A stretch of 64,000 bases of DNA from Choricystis sp. odSpoLacu1 (lineage: Eukaryota > Chlorophyta > Trebouxiophyceae). The notes below the pieces were generated by a model. It did not search any database, was not told where the DNA came from, and saw only the letters and a program-made list of their open reading frames with translations. Shown here in pieces: positions 36,489 through 47,518 of this stretch. Position 1 is the stretch's first letter, and every line of letters starts with the position of its first letter. Both the position numbers and the translations under genes were made by a program. The DNA is taken from positions 1,201,115 to 1,265,114 of the forward strand of contig OY253651.1 in assembly GCA_958009055.1 (NCBI GenBank), read 5' to 3'.

Positions 36489-39400
36489 TCAACACGGCTC
36501 CACGACAACCACACCGCCCGCCGTCGCATCAAGCGTCGCGCCCCCACCATCCAGCGTCAGCGTCACGCTGGGCAGCGTCAACGCGCCCGCCGCGTGCGGC
36601 ACCAGGGTCAGCGTCTCCGTGACTGTGCGCCCAGGCAGCACATCCACCCACGCCCGGCGCCTGCCGTCGATGACAAAACCGTGGCCGTCTGCAACAGCCA
36701 CCTCGACGCGCGCACCCGGCGTCGCGCGTCGCGCGGCCAGCGTCAGCGTGAGAGGCAGGGGGGCGCCTGCCACAGCACGGGGAGGCCAGTCTGCGTGGGC
36801 AGACAGGAACGGGTGGGCGAACGAGAGGGCGGGCAGGGGGAGGGAGGTGGTGGTGGGTGAGGGCGAGGCGTCGTACATGGTCTCTCCGCCCCCCGCGTCA
36901 CCCGCCACCACCACCAGCTTGACTGGTCCAGACCGCCTCCACGTCACGTTGAGAATGCCGGGGGAGACTGCCTCTGATGGCCCGTCCCGGCACACGCGGA
37001 ACAGGGCGGTGACGGCATCGCCAGAGGCGAGGCGCACGGGCACCGCGACCGCGTCGCCGCCGCAGCGGCGCACGCCGGGGGCGGCTTCCAGGTCCAGGGC
37101 CGTCACCTCCAGCGCCGCGCGCGCGGCCAGGGTGACGATCAGCACACAGTCCTGCCCCGTGGGCAGGGGTGGGTCGGGCGGGGGGGCGGGGGAGGAGGGA
37201 GTGGTGGGTGGGGCAGCGTCGGCGTCGAGCGCCACCGCGTGCAGCGCCGCGTGCCCGGGCGGTCCACACCCCGCCACCCGCTCCACATCCAGGGCGGGCG
37301 CCACACCAAAACACGCGGTCAGCACATCGTGCGAGGGGGCCACCCCGGCCCCCGCCTCCGTGTGGGTCAGAGTGGCGGTGAGTGTGCGGCGCCCCGCGCC
37401 GCGCCACGAGACGCTCGCGTCGACGCGCGCGGTCCCGCCTGCCGGCGTGTCGGGCAGCGGGATGGGCGTGCTGGGCGGGAGAACGGCTCCGTCACCACTC
37501 AGCACGTCGCCTCCATCGGATGCGGTCAGCGTGACAGCGCCACCGCGCAGCGGCGCGGACGCCGCGGCGACCGCGACGACCAGGGGCGCGCGCTCCCCCG
37601 CCAACACGACAGCCGGCGCCCGCAGGCTGACGCGGGGCCGGCCGCCCGCGGGGGCGACATCCAGGGCCCACCCAGTGGTGGACAGCGCGGCCCGCGGCCA
37701 GGGCGGGCGGGTCAGAGGGGGGGGCGGGCGGCCGACGAAGGGCGGCACGCGCGCCGCGACCGCGGACGGTGGGTCACCAGGGTCTCCTGCTGGCGCAGCA
37801 TCCAACGCACGCCACGTCAGGCACACGGAGGGTGTCAGCCACAGGCGCAGCGCTGCCACGTGGGCGGCGCCGGGAGCGCGCGGCGTCCAGGAGGCGGCGA
37901 GGCGGGTCCAGGAGGCGGGGGCGAGTGTGACGGGTGTCGTCGGCGTGAGTGCAGACGACGACGGCTCGCACGCCGCCACCGTTTCAACCACGCTCGCCAC
38001 GCCACGTGCCTCCACCCAGCACACGCCCGCGCCGTCGACCACTTCCAGCGTGGCGCCAACAATCGGCAGGTCAGCCGGCAGGTGGCTCCACACCGCGCCC
38101 ACAAACGACGCGCGCGCGCCCGGCGCGCCTGCGCACGCGGCTGCAGGGGCGGCCCTCCCATCCGCACTGGCCCACAGGCCGAGGGCGGACGCCAGGCCGG
38201 TGGCTGAGTCGATGGGCAGGTCGAGCGGGGTGGCCGCGGTGTCAGCTGCGGCGCGGGTTGCCGCTGTCTGCAGCTCACACCGCTTTGCTTTCGGCAGCCC
38301 ACCCTCCAGCGATGCAGCTTCCAGCCCCGTCGCCACCCCTGCCGCCACGTCGGGGGGAGTTGACGCCGTCGCCGCGTCACGTGCATCCAGCAGGACGCGG
38401 GCCAGGGGGCCGTGCCAGCGTTCTGCACGATACACAGATGCTGCTGCCGCCAGATCCTCCCGCCCACCCACGTCGCCAGCCGCCACCCTCTCCCGCCCCG
38501 CCAGGGCGGCCAGGGAGGCACTCTCACGGACAGCAGTGGCCCCGGCTGCAGTGGCGGCGGCGCGGGCTGCAATCAGGGCGGTGAGCGCGGGCGCGGCGTC
38601 AGCGTTGGCAGTGGACGCGAGGTGGGCCTCATGCTCCGCCTCTGTCAGGCGGCGGGGAGGGGGGCCCGTCACCACGCACTGGCCCACGTATGCGCCTGGC
38701 ACGATGGAGGGTGGTGGCGGCGTGGCTGTGTTGCGGGCCTTGTCCGCCGCTCGCCGCGCGGCGACCGCAGCGCGCGCCGCGTCCACAAGCAACCGCACGC
38801 GGGCCGCGTCGGGGGGCGCAGGCTGCCCGGCATCATCTCTGGATGCCACCAGATCCGCCATGATGGCGTGCTGCCGCGCCGTGAAGGCGGCCGCGCGCGC
38901 GGTCGCGCCCGGCGGCGCGCCGCGCGGCGCCCCTCCAAACGCACGCACGTGCGCGGCAAACAGGGCAGCCGCGTCACCGCCACGACGTTGGTGGAGCAAC
39001 AGGGTGGCAGCTTTGACGTGGGCGATTTCAGCGACAGACGCCAACTCATCAGCGCGTTGAGGAGAGGGGGCGGGCGCGTCGTCATCCAACCCACCCGCCA
39101 CGGCAGCCACCAGGTGAGCGTGAGCCGCCACGTAGGCTGTGACGGCGGCCCGCCAGTCCCCCCTAAACTCGGCCAGGGCTCCCAGTTTGAGGAGCAGGCG
39201 GGCCGCGGCGGCGGGAGGGGGAGGGGCGCCGCGCGCGCCGTCGCGTGCTGCGGCAGCAGACCGCCGCCGATCAGCGTCAGCCTTGTAGTGTGCGCAGGCG
39301 GCATCGTATAGAGCATCACCGAGGCGACGTACACCTGCGTCCCCGGGTTCCGCAGGATCAAATACGACAACACAAGACGGCGGCACGCCCGCCGCGCGCG

Positions 39401-39848
39401 CGACCGCGGCCGCGCGGTCGTCCGGCAGAGGCGGCGGCGATGAAGCCGAGCCACCACCCACCACGCCGATGACGACACGTGCACCACGTCGGCCTGCCGC
39501 CGTCTTGACAGCGTCCAGGGCGGCGGCGGTGGCCGCCCACGCGGCCGCGCCGCCCGCAACATCGTTCCGCGCCACCAGCACCGCCGCCACCGCGGGGCGC
39601 CGGGTGCGGTGCTTGCCGTACCAGTCGGCCTTGAACACGCCCGCCACCGCGTCCGGGTCGACGGCGGCGGGCTTGCGGGCGGGGAATAGGCGGGCCACGG
39701 CACCCGCGTCCACCGCGACGACGGAGGTCAGCGGCGGCCGCCGCCCGGTGCGCAGGTGGGAGGCGACCGCGTCTGCAGCGGGCGGCACGCCCAGCAGGGC
39801 GACCAGGGGCAGGGGAGGGGTGGACAGTTCGGGAGGGAAGGCGTTCAT
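36489..39848 (-). CDS. TRAPPC11: TRAPPC11 (Foie gras) trafficking complex subunit
   Basis: Single exon of 1119 residues, the longest gene here. The N-terminal part reads LVALLGVPPAADAVASHL, WYGKHRTRRPAVAAVLVARND and VVFDPAEPGDAG; the Foie-gras-type helical region includes LLLKLGALAEFRGDW and FTARQHAIMADL. The C-terminus is beta-rich, Gryzun-like, with LNVTWRRSGPVKLVVVAGD. TRAPPC11 belongs to TRAPP III, acting in ER-Golgi trafficking and autophagy. ATG 39848 opens MNAFPPELSTPP; in-frame sequence upstream to 40109 is of low coding quality and was excluded. Confidence 0.85.
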   Translation of the reverse strand: MNAFPPELSTPPLPLVALLGVPPAADAVASHLRTGRRPPLTSVVAVDAGAVARLFPARKPAAVDPDAVAGVFKADWYGKHRTRRPAVAAVLVARNDVAGGAAAWAATAAALDAVKTAAGRRGARVVIGVVGGGSASSPPPLPDDRAAAVARAAGVPPSCVVVFDPAEPGDAGVRRLGDALYDAACAHYKADADRRRSAAAARDGARGAPPPPAAAARLLLKLGALAEFRGDWRAAVTAYVAAHAHLVAAVAGGLDDDAPAPSPQRADELASVAEIAHVKAATLLLHQRRGGDAAALFAAHVRAFGGAPRGAPPGATARAAAFTARQHAIMADLVASRDDAGQPAPPDAARVRLLVDAARAAVAARRAADKARNTATPPPPSIVPGAYVGQCVVTGPPPRRLTEAEHEAHLASTANADAAPALTALIAARAAATAAGATAVRESASLAALAGRERVAAGDVGGREDLAAAASVYRAERWHGPLARVLLDARDAATASTPPDVAAGVATGLEAASLEGGLPKAKRCELQTAATRAAADTAATPLDLPIDSATGLASALGLWASADGRAAPAAACAGAPGARASFVGAVWSHLPADLPIVGATLEVVDGAGVCWVEARGVASVVETVAACEPSSSALTPTTPVTLAPASWTRLAASWTPRAPGAAHVAALRLWLTPSVCLTWRALDAAPAGDPGDPPSAVAARVPPFVGRPPPPLTRPPWPRAALSTTGWALDVAPAGGRPRVSLRAPAVVLAGERAPLVVAVAAASAPLRGGAVTLTASDGGDVLSGDGAVLPPSTPIPLPDTPAGGTARVDASVSWRGAGRRTLTATLTHTEAGAGVAPSHDVLTACFGVAPALDVERVAGCGPPGHAALHAVALDADAAPPTTPSSPAPPPDPPLPTGQDCVLIVTLAARAALEVTALDLEAAPGVRRCGGDAVAVPVRLASGDAVTALFRVCRDGPSEAVSPGILNVTWRRSGPVKLVVVAGDAGGGETMYDASPSPTTTSLPLPALSFAHPFLSAHADWPPRAVAGAPLPLTLTLAARRATPGARVEVAVADGHGFVIDGRRRAWVDVLPGRTVTETLTLVPHAAGALTLPSVTLTLDGGGATLDATAGGVVVVEPC

Positions 39849-40177
39849 CGGGTGTTGATGGGGGTCGGCGTTTGTTTTGGTCGGTGCCGCCTCCACGCAC
39901 ACACGCGTGCTCTGTGCGATGTGGTGTGTGCTTTGCACCGGCGCACGCAGCCGCCCGGGCAACGTCGGGGCACGCGCGCGCGCGATGGGGGCGAGACCAC
40001 TGCGCGAGAGAAACAATCGGCGCTCCTGCCTTTTTGTTGCGAAGGCCGTCGTCTCTGTTTCACCCACACACCTGTCTCTCTCCTTTCCTCCTCCGCGCAC
40101 ACCCCCCACTCGCCGCCGCGTGGCTCGCGCGCGTGCGGCCCCTGCTTCCCGCCCCTACACCCCACCCCTTCCCCCAC
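39849..40177. promoter_or_regulatory. Divergent promoter region of TRAPPC11 and threonyl-tRNA synthetase
   Basis: This 329-bp interval has no gene. It contains CA/CG alternating tracts (ACGCACACACGCGTG, CACGCGCGCGCGCG) that are possible Z-DNA, and pyrimidine-rich sequence before the synthetase start. Confidence 0.45.
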
Positions 40178-42468
40178 ATGCCAGCAGCGCCCACGCCGAC
40201 GACTATGCGGCGTGCGTGCGCGCGGCTGGCGTCGCGGCTGGCGCCGCCCTCGGGGCGCGTGTTGGTCGCGTCTGCCCCCGCATTTGGTACATTGGCGCCT
40301 CAATGGCGGCCTGCAGGCAACCAGGCTCACACGCGCGCCGTCGCTGGCCGCCCTGGCCCCCTGTCGCTGCCGCCGCGCCGGTCGCTGGCCGCGGCCGCGG
40401 TGCAGGCCGCCGACGCGGCGGCCGGCGCCGCCTCCAAGATGGGGGGCGAGGCCACCACCCCTGGCAAGGGGAACGCGGTGGCCGCCGCCACCGCGGTGGA
40501 GCTACCCACGAGCGACGAGAGCGACGAGCTGCTGCGCATTCGGCACAGCGTGAGTGGTTTGGGAGGGGTGGGGGAGTGTGTGTGTGCGTCGTTTGTGCGT
40601 GCGGTGTCGGGCGAGAGGCGGCGTGGGAGAGAGAGAGGGGAGGGGACGCGCGAAAGAGGGCAAAGCCTTCTCCGCCGGCCGCGTGGCGTTTTTCCACCCC
40701 ACTCACACCACCACCCTCCCCTCCACCACAGTGCGCCCACATCATGGCCATGGCCGTCCAACGCCTCCACCCCTCCGCCCGCTGCACCATCGGCCCCTGG
40801 ATCGAGCGCGGCTTCTACTACGACTTTGCGACGCCTGACGGTGCGGCACTCACCGACGCCGACCTGCCCGCCATCAAAAAGGAGATGGCGACTATCATCA
40901 AGGCCAAGCTGCCCTTTGTGCGGGAGGATGTGACGGTGGATGACGCGAGGGCCCGCATCCAGGCGGCGGGGGAACCCTACAAAGCCGAAATCCTGGACTC
41001 CATTGTGTCTCGCGACCCGGCCGCCCCCATCACCATCTACCACATTGGCGAACCCAACGCACCAGGCTCCTGGTGGGACCTGTGCGCCGGCCCCCACGTT
41101 GCCAACACGGGCGACATCAATGCGGGAGCCATCGACCTGGAATCCGTCGCGGGCGCCTACTGGCGTGGCGATGAAGCCAAGCCCATGCTGTCCCGCGTCT
41201 ACGGCACCGCGTGGCGGGACAAGGGCCAGCTGAAAGCGTACAACGCGTTGAAAGCTGAAGCCGCGAGGCGCGACCACCGCAAGCTGGGCGTCGAACTGGA
41301 CCTGTTTTCGATTCGCGACGAAACAGGCGCCGGCCTCGTCCTCTGGCACCCCGCCGGCGCCCTCGTCCGCTCCATCATCGAAGACTACTGGCGCAAAGTG
41401 CACGCGGACGCGGGGTACGACTTTTTGTACACCCCCCACGTCGCGCGCCAGCAACTGTGGCGCACGTCGGGGCACTATGAGTTTTATGCTGATGCGATGT
41501 TTGATGGCATGGACGTCGAGAAGGACGTCTACCAACTGCGCCCCATGAACTGTCCCTTTCACATCGCCATCTACCAAACGTCGCAACGGTCGTACCGGGA
41601 CCTGCCGCTGCGGTGGTGTGAGCTGGGGACGGTGTACAGGTATGAGCGCAGCGGCACCATGCACGGCCTCTTCCGTGTGCGCGGCTTCACCCAGGATGAT
41701 GGCCACATCTTCTGCCTGCCCGACCAGATTGCGGGCGAGATTGAGGGCGTGCTGACGTTGGTGCAGACGGTGATGGGTGGGTTTGGCTTCCACGAGCTGG
41801 AGGTGAATTTGTCGACCCGCCCCGAGAAGGCGGTGGGTTCGGACGACATCTGGGACACTGCTCAAACCGCCCTCATCGCCGCCCTGGACGCCAAAGGCCT
41901 GACATACAAAGTGGACCTAGGTGGTGGCGCCTTCTACGGCCCCAAAATCGACATCAAGGTCAAAGACGCGCTCGGCCGCAAGTGGCAGTGCTCCACCATC
42001 CAACTCGACTTCAACCTGCCCTCCCGCTTTGGCATGGAGTACGTCGCCGCCGACGGCACCCGCCGCCGCCCCATCATGATCCACCGCGCCATTTTTGGGT
42101 CGTTGGAACGCTTTTTCGGCATCCTGGTGGAAAACTATGGTGGCGCGTTCCCCCTGTGGCTGGCCCCCGTCCAGGTGCGCGTGCTGGCGGTGGCGCCCGC
42201 GTTTGAGCCGTATGCGGCGTCTGTCGTGGACAGGCTGAAAAAGGCGGGCATCCGGGCGACGGTCGTGTCGGGCGACCGCATCAACAAAATGATTCGGTCG
42301 GCCGAAAAGGCCAAAACCCCCATCATGGCGGTCGTGGGGGAGCGCGAGGTGGAGGGCGGCACCCTTGCCCTGCGCACGTATGCGAGCGGGGACGCGGGCA
42401 GCATGGCGGTGGACGACTTTGTGGAGAAGGTGGTGGGCGCGGTGGCGGAGAGGAGGGAGAGTTGGTGA
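40178..42468 (+). CDS. Threonyl-tRNA synthetase, organellar
   Basis: Exons 40178-40549 and 40732-42468, 182-nt phase-0 intron; 702 residues. The first 105 residues are an Arg/Ala/Pro-rich leader in place of a TGS domain. The editing domain follows: HSCAHIMAMA (HxxxH) across the splice and CAGPHV. Class II motifs: MNCPFHI, RYERSGTMHGLFRVRGFTQ (motif 2), and RRRPIMIHRAIFGSLERF (motif 3). An HGTP anticodon domain ends the protein. It charges tRNA-Thr and should serve plastid, mitochondrion or both. A second in-frame ATG lies at 40205. Confidence 0.93.
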
Positions 42469-42589
42469 ATGTTTTTTTTCTTTTTTGTGACGAGATTGGA
42501 CGACAAATCACTTTCCACCAATTTCGCTTGTTTTCTCCGCGCCGACCGCGCCCGTCCCTCCCCACCCTCCCTAAAACATCACCACACCC

Positions 42590-43343
42590 ATGCCGCGCAC
42601 CCTGTACTGGGGCTCCGGGTCGGCCCCCGCGTGGCGGGTGCAGGTTGCGCTGGCCGAGAAGCAGCTGCCGTACGACAGCAAAAAGGTCGAGTTCTCCAAG
42701 CTGGAGCACAAGCAGCCCGCCATCCTGGCCGTCAACCCGCGTGGCCAGGTGCCCACGTTCATTGATGAAGACGGTGAGAGAGGGGGGAAAGGGTGGCGGT
42801 CTTTTTTGATGTTGTTCTGCACCCCGCCACTCACACTCTTCCCCACCCACACAACCCCACCCAGGCACCGTCGTGTGTGAATCCTTGGCAGCCATCCTCT
42901 ACATCGATGCTCGCTACCCGGACGCCGGCCCCCGCCTGGTGCCGGCTGACGCCACCAAGGCCGCCCCCGTCCTGCAGCGCGTGTTTGAAGTCGCCAACCT
43001 GCACGGCGCCTTCCGCGACTGCGTCTACCCCAAGATGCGGGGCCTGCCGGTGACGGATGACGAGTGGGCGGCCAAGCTGGACGCCCTGCGGGCCGAGCTG
43101 GCGCGCTGGGACGCGTACGCGGCGGCCGCGGGCGGCGGCTGGCTGGCGGGGCCCGACTTTTCGGCGGCCGACATCGCTGTGGGTCCGCTCGTGCTGGCCG
43201 CCATCCGGTTTGGCGCCAGCCTGGATGCCACGCCCGCCCTCAAAGCGTACGCGGCCAAGATGGCGGCGCGGCCGAGCGTGGCAGATGCGTGGCCGCCGCA
43301 CTGGAAAGAGAGCGAGGGCCCAGGGTTTTTGACTGAGGTGTGA
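42590..43343 (+). CDS. Glutathione S-transferase
   Basis: Exons 42590-42773 and 42865-43343, 91-nt phase-1 intron; 220 residues. The thioredoxin-like N-domain reads LYWGSGSAPAWRVQVALAEK, with Ser residues in the usual active-site region, then NPRGQVPTFIDEDG and CESLAAILYIDARYP, the GSH-binding cis-Pro and E-S motifs. The helical C-domain contains WLAGPDFSAADIAVGPLV. It matches eukaryotic cytosolic GSTs for detoxification or redox work. It follows the synthetase gene on the same strand after 121 bp. Confidence 0.88.
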
Positions 43344-43510
43344 GAGAGAGAGAGAGTGAGTGTGTTGGCTCTGCGCACGGAGATGCACCTAGGGTTTTTG
43401 TTTGATGGGGGGTTGATTTTTCGCACACGCCTTTATTTTTGCCTCTGCAAAAAAATAAACAAAAAAAACGCCGCTGCCTGACTTTTGCGCACACCTCTCT
43501 CTCCCTCCTC

Positions 43511-45266
43511 TCACTTGGCCGCCTGCTTGGCCACCACGCCCGCCGCCTCCTTGGCAAACTCGTACCCGTACTCCACGCACTTGCCCAAGGCGACGCCCGA
43601 CACATAGTTGCCGCCGAGGCGGACACCCGTCCACCCGGCCGCGTCCAACCCCGCGCGCGCAGATGCCAGGGCGGTGTCGTGCCCCACATTGAACTGGGGG
43701 ATGGCGCGCGGCCACACGCGCACCCCGATGGTGCGGGGCGGGGGGGCGTCGGGCTTGATGAGCATGGCACGCAGGTCTGTGTCGACTTGCGCCACGATCT
43801 TGCTTTCCTCCATGTCCTTGATGCCGCGGTTGGTGGCGCCCCCAATATAGCACAGGAGTTCGACCTGGCCAGACGGCGCACGCCCAGGGAACAGGGATGA
43901 CGAATAGATAGTGCCCAGGGTGACGATGGACTGGGAGCGGGGGTGGAGCTGGCCAAAGCCGGGGAGCGACCCGTCTGGGGCCAGGCGGTCGGTCCGCACC
44001 GCGGTGGCAGGATACGCCACCGTCACCGCCGCCACGGGAGGGTAGTCAAATGAGGCCAGCGCGTCCGCGGCGGCGGGGGCGGCGGGGCGCACCAGGTCGG
44101 CGGCCACGTAGGCGGGCACAGTGAGAGCGACGGCGCGGGCGCGCAGGGTTGTTGATTCGCCGGCCGCCGTTTTGTATGACAGCTCGTACCCACCCGCCAC
44201 CGGCGTCACCTTTTCCAGCACCCACCCCAGCTTGACGCGGTCGCCCAGCTTGTCAGCAATGGCGGACGGCAGCGTCTGCAGGCCCTTTGCAAAGGAGCCG
44301 ACCGTCTGGCCCGCGGGCTTGGGCGGCAACCGCGCGTCGCGCGGGGGCGGCGGGTTGGCTTTGCGTTCTTTCAACAGGGCCAGCACGCCCCCCACAATGG
44401 ACCCACCCTTCTGCTCCAGGTCGTACACCTTGCCAAAGGCGGCCTTCATGGACAGTTTGGAGGGGTCGCCCGCGTAGACACCAGAACAAAAGGGTTCGAT
44501 CAACCGTTCAAAGACTTCGGCACCCAGGTTGCGCCGCACAAACTGTTCCACCGACTCTTCGTAGGGTGGGGGGGACGCTTTGAAGCCGGCAGCCCCCAGC
44601 CCCGCCCGAATCTTGCCCAGGATGGACATCAAATCAAAGGTGACGACGTCGAGCCCCGAGGGTGTCGGGCGCAGCTTGCCCTCCCACCACACAAAGCGGG
44701 GGGCGGTGGGGTCGCCCAGCACAAGTTTGTCGGCGACGCCAGCGTCGACAGCCGCCTTCAACATGGAGTCGTTGGGCTGGCACGAGTTGGGGCCTTCCTC
44801 CCAGAGGTAGCCGTCGCCCGACCGCGTCGTGATGTTGCCGCCGACGCGGTCGCGGCCCTCCGTCACCACAATGGATTGCACGGTGTCCGCGTGGTCGGTC
44901 AGCAGGGCTTGGGCGGTGACGAGGCCGGAGATGCCGGCGCCCACGACGACGACGTCGAGGAACTGAGGATAAGAGATGGGTCGGGTTGGCGAAAGCTCGA
45001 GCCGGCGAACACGCATTTGTCGCCGCGCTCGCCTCCTCTCTCCCTCCCTCCTCCACCACACTCACCTCGCCATCGCTGCCCGTGGTCGTGGTGCCGGGCG
45101 CCCCCGTCGTAACGCTGGACGCGGCGGCCACGACGGAGGAGCGCGGGGCCAGCAGGGGGGCGGCACGGGCGGCGCGTGCGCTGGCCGACGGCGCGCGGCG
45201 CGCGGTGGCGGGCGCGCGCCGGGGCAGGGCGGCGGGCACGGCGCCGCGGACGCGGTGGGCGTGCAT
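43511..45266 (-). CDS. PPOX: Protoporphyrinogen IX oxidase, plastid
   Basis: Exons 45266-45066 and 44962-43511, 103-nt phase-0 intron; 550 residues. Exon 1 is an Arg/Ala/Ser-rich transit peptide. Exon 2 starts FLDVVVVGAGISGLVTAQAL, the FAD dinucleotide fold, then RVGGNITT, WEEGPNSCQPND, FCSGVYAGDPSKLS, and ends GVRLGGNYVSGVALGKCVEYG, all typical of plant-type PPOX. It oxidises protoporphyrinogen IX to protoporphyrin IX, the branch point to chlorophyll and haem, and is FAD-dependent. Confidence 0.95.
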
Positions 45267-45392
45267 TGGGGGTGGGAATGCGAGTTGAGAGGGGGCAGGA
45301 GGGGGGGGAACGGCTTGCGAGAGGGTGACGACAAAACTCTCCGACCCGCGAAAGTGTGAGCAAGTCTCCGTTCTTCACCCACCCTCTCCTCT

Positions 45393-46626
45393 TCACTTCT
45401 TCCCCAGCTGCAGCCACTTGGGCACCGCCTTCTTGCCTTTAAGGTCGTCGCCCGTGGGCGGGGCGGCGGGCGGCGGTGCAGCCTGCCGCTGTGGCGGCGG
45501 CGCACCGGCGCCCTCTGCCGCACCCCCGCCACCCCCACCCACCCGCGGCACACCGCGCGCCGCCGCCACCAGGCCCTCCCTCAACCGCGGCACCCTCACC
45601 CTCGCCGACGCCGCCCCCACGTGCACATTGGCCGCGGGCGCCAGGCCCGCTGTGTGCAGGGTGGTGGCGTCACCAGCAGCGCGCAGCACCGTTTTGGGCG
45701 GCGCCGTGTACACCTCCCACTCGAACAGGGCGGGCCCGTCGGGCGCCATGCAGCGTTCGATGATGGTGCGCAGGGCGGCGACAGGGGCTGCAGCCGGCAG
45801 TTGGAACTCGGCGACCGCGCCGTCGGGCCACAGCGTGCGCAGGCGCACGCTGCCTGCTGCTGCGGCTGCTGCCGCCGCGTCAGCCGCCCGCTGGGCCGAT
45901 GTGCGCAGCCCTCCGCGCTCGGTGGAGGCTGCCGCCGCCGCGCGGGCAGCGGCCAGGCGACGGTAGTCGTCGACGGTGAACTCAAAGAACGAATCGTCGT
46001 CATCATCGACGGGGGGGCCTCCTCCCGCCCCGCCCCCTCTGGCGGCTGCCCGAGCCGCCTCCAGCTCTGCCCGCGTGTAGATGAGCACGGGCACGCCCAC
46101 GCCGTGCGTGTCGGGGGACGGAGGCGGCAGTTGGTAGGGGGAGGGCAGTGTGGCGCGCGGCAGCGGCGGGCGCGGCGCGGAGGGAGGAGGCGGAGGCCGT
46201 GGGCCGGCGGGAGGCGGCGGCGGCTGCGAGGGCACAGATGCTGCTGCTGCGGGTGGCGGCGGGCGGGCAGCGGGTGGCGGGCGGGCAGCGGGTGGTGGTG
46301 CAGCCGGCGCTGGCTGGACAGCCGGCGCCGGCGCCGTGGGTGTCGCCCCCCCCCCCCCCCCCCCCATGAAACCCCAGCACCCGCGCCCGCCCCGTGACCA
46401 GCCCCACTTTGGTGGTGGTCGTCCACCCAGCAAAGCGGAGGGGAGTGTCCAGGTCTCGGTCACTCACGGGGGCCCCGTTGACGGTCAGCCGACACGTGCC
46501 CGCCTCCAGCGGGGGATCCAGGGACGCAGCCGCGGCGGCAGCCACCGCGCGCAGCGTCATCATGGGCGTCGTCTGCAGGGCGAGGCGGGTGCCGTCGTCG
46601 GCTTGGAGGACGAGTTTGGAGGCCAT
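45393..46626 (-). CDS. TUG/ASPL-like UBX protein, frame broken at a poly-G tract
   Basis: From ATG 46626 the frame gives a ubiquitin-like TUG-UBL1 domain: MASKLVLQADDGTRLALQ, CRLTVNGAPVSDRDLDTPL and GWTTTTKVGLVTG. It then meets a tract of 20 G on the coding strand (46365-46346) and continues in a poor frame to 46003. One G fewer (19) would join the better frame, Pro/Ala-rich at first, then DDSFFEFTVDDYRRL, VRLRTLWPDGAVAEFQLPA (UBX) and KGKKAVPKWLQLGKK at TGA 45393. Total would be about 410 residues. TUG-type proteins such as plant PUX1 bind and disassemble p97/CDC48. The split is likely a tract-length effect. Confidence 0.75.
46346..46365. repeat. C20 homopolymer inside the TUG/UBX gene
   Basis: Twenty C on the + strand (Gly codons on the minus strand). 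Its length sets the frame linking the two halves of the gene. Confidence 0.9.
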
Positions 46627-47518
46627 TGGAGGAAAGTGGGGGAGCGTCGGGATCGGGCAGGGGCGCGGTGTGCCCCCACTCGACGACGCTGGTTGCTGTG
46701 TGAGAGCGTGTGTGGCTCGCACAGCACACGCGGGTCGTGCGACCACACACCCTGCGTAGACAGCGGGGCAGAAAAAAGAAGCAGCAGCGCGAAAGTCTTT
46801 CTCACTTCGTTCTGCGTCTCTTTTTTGTTTCGCGACTCCCCGCACGCGCGATGGCGGCCGACGCTGCAGCCGGCCAGCCGGCCGCCGCGGCTGGCTGCTT
46901 GGAGGATGAAACGCATCCACGGGCACCGCGCTACCGTCTGCGCGCGCAGCCACGTTGCCGACCGCGGTGGGGGCCGCCAAGGCTGGCCCCGGCCGTGCAG
47001 CATCCGCGTCACGCCTTGAATGCCTAAAGGAAGCATACACCTGGGCCGCGGGGTCGGTGGGGGCGACGTCAAAGGGCAGCACGCGCGGCGGGGAGAAGTC
47101 GATGCACCTCCACACCGTCACCTGTTGCGACCTCCACTTGCGGGTGGCGGCATCCCACACGCGTTTGGAGCGGTCGAAGCCGAGGAAGGCGGCGTGCAGG
47201 GCGACAGTGGCTTTTATTGATGATGAAACAAAACGCACGAAATGCAGACATGAACACACACACACACACACACACACACCGGGGTGGCGGGCGGGCCACG
47301 TGTTAATGGGAGGGTGGGGGGTCGGGCAGAGGGAGGGGTTGTGGCCGTGCGCACGCGCATTAGGGAAAAGGAAAAAAAACACAAAAACACGCACACCCGA
47401 AAAAAACATTCAATAACGTCGGTCGTCGTGTGTTTTCAGTCTTCGTCGTTTTCGTTTCCATTGCGTGCGGGGGCCGCCTCTCTTTTCCCCACGCGGCCCG
47501 GGGAGGCTTACCGTCTAC
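46627..47518. other. 892-bp region between TUG/UBX and Sec23-like genes
   Basis: Apart from the possible copia relic and the CA repeat, it has no supported gene. It serves as the upstream region of both flanking divergent genes. AT-rich AAAAGGAAAAAAAACAC sequence lies near 47370. Confidence 0.5.
46900..47250 (-). mobile_element. Possible Ty1/copia retrotransposon relic
   Basis: On the minus strand an open stretch reads ALHAAFLGFDRSKRVWDAAT followed by RKWRSQQVTVW. This resembles the C-terminal part of copia-type integrase, where FLGYS...G+R+WDP.T+K...SRDV is typical. No protease, reverse transcriptase, RNase H, LTR or target duplication is visible, so at most a short remnant survives. A (CA)n run (47248-47279) flanks it. 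The match is short and from memory. Confidence 0.3.

Noticed and set aside
36217..39060. A 947-codon open frame on the plus strand
   Set aside because: It is antisense to TRAPPC11, is Ser/Ala/Arg-rich without motifs, and the TRAPPC11 frame is clearly the coding one.
44480..44500. GGGTTCGATCAAC, resembling a tRNA B box (also GGGTTCGATCCAC near 5450)
   Set aside because: Both lie inside confident coding exons, and no A box or cloverleaf arms pair around them.
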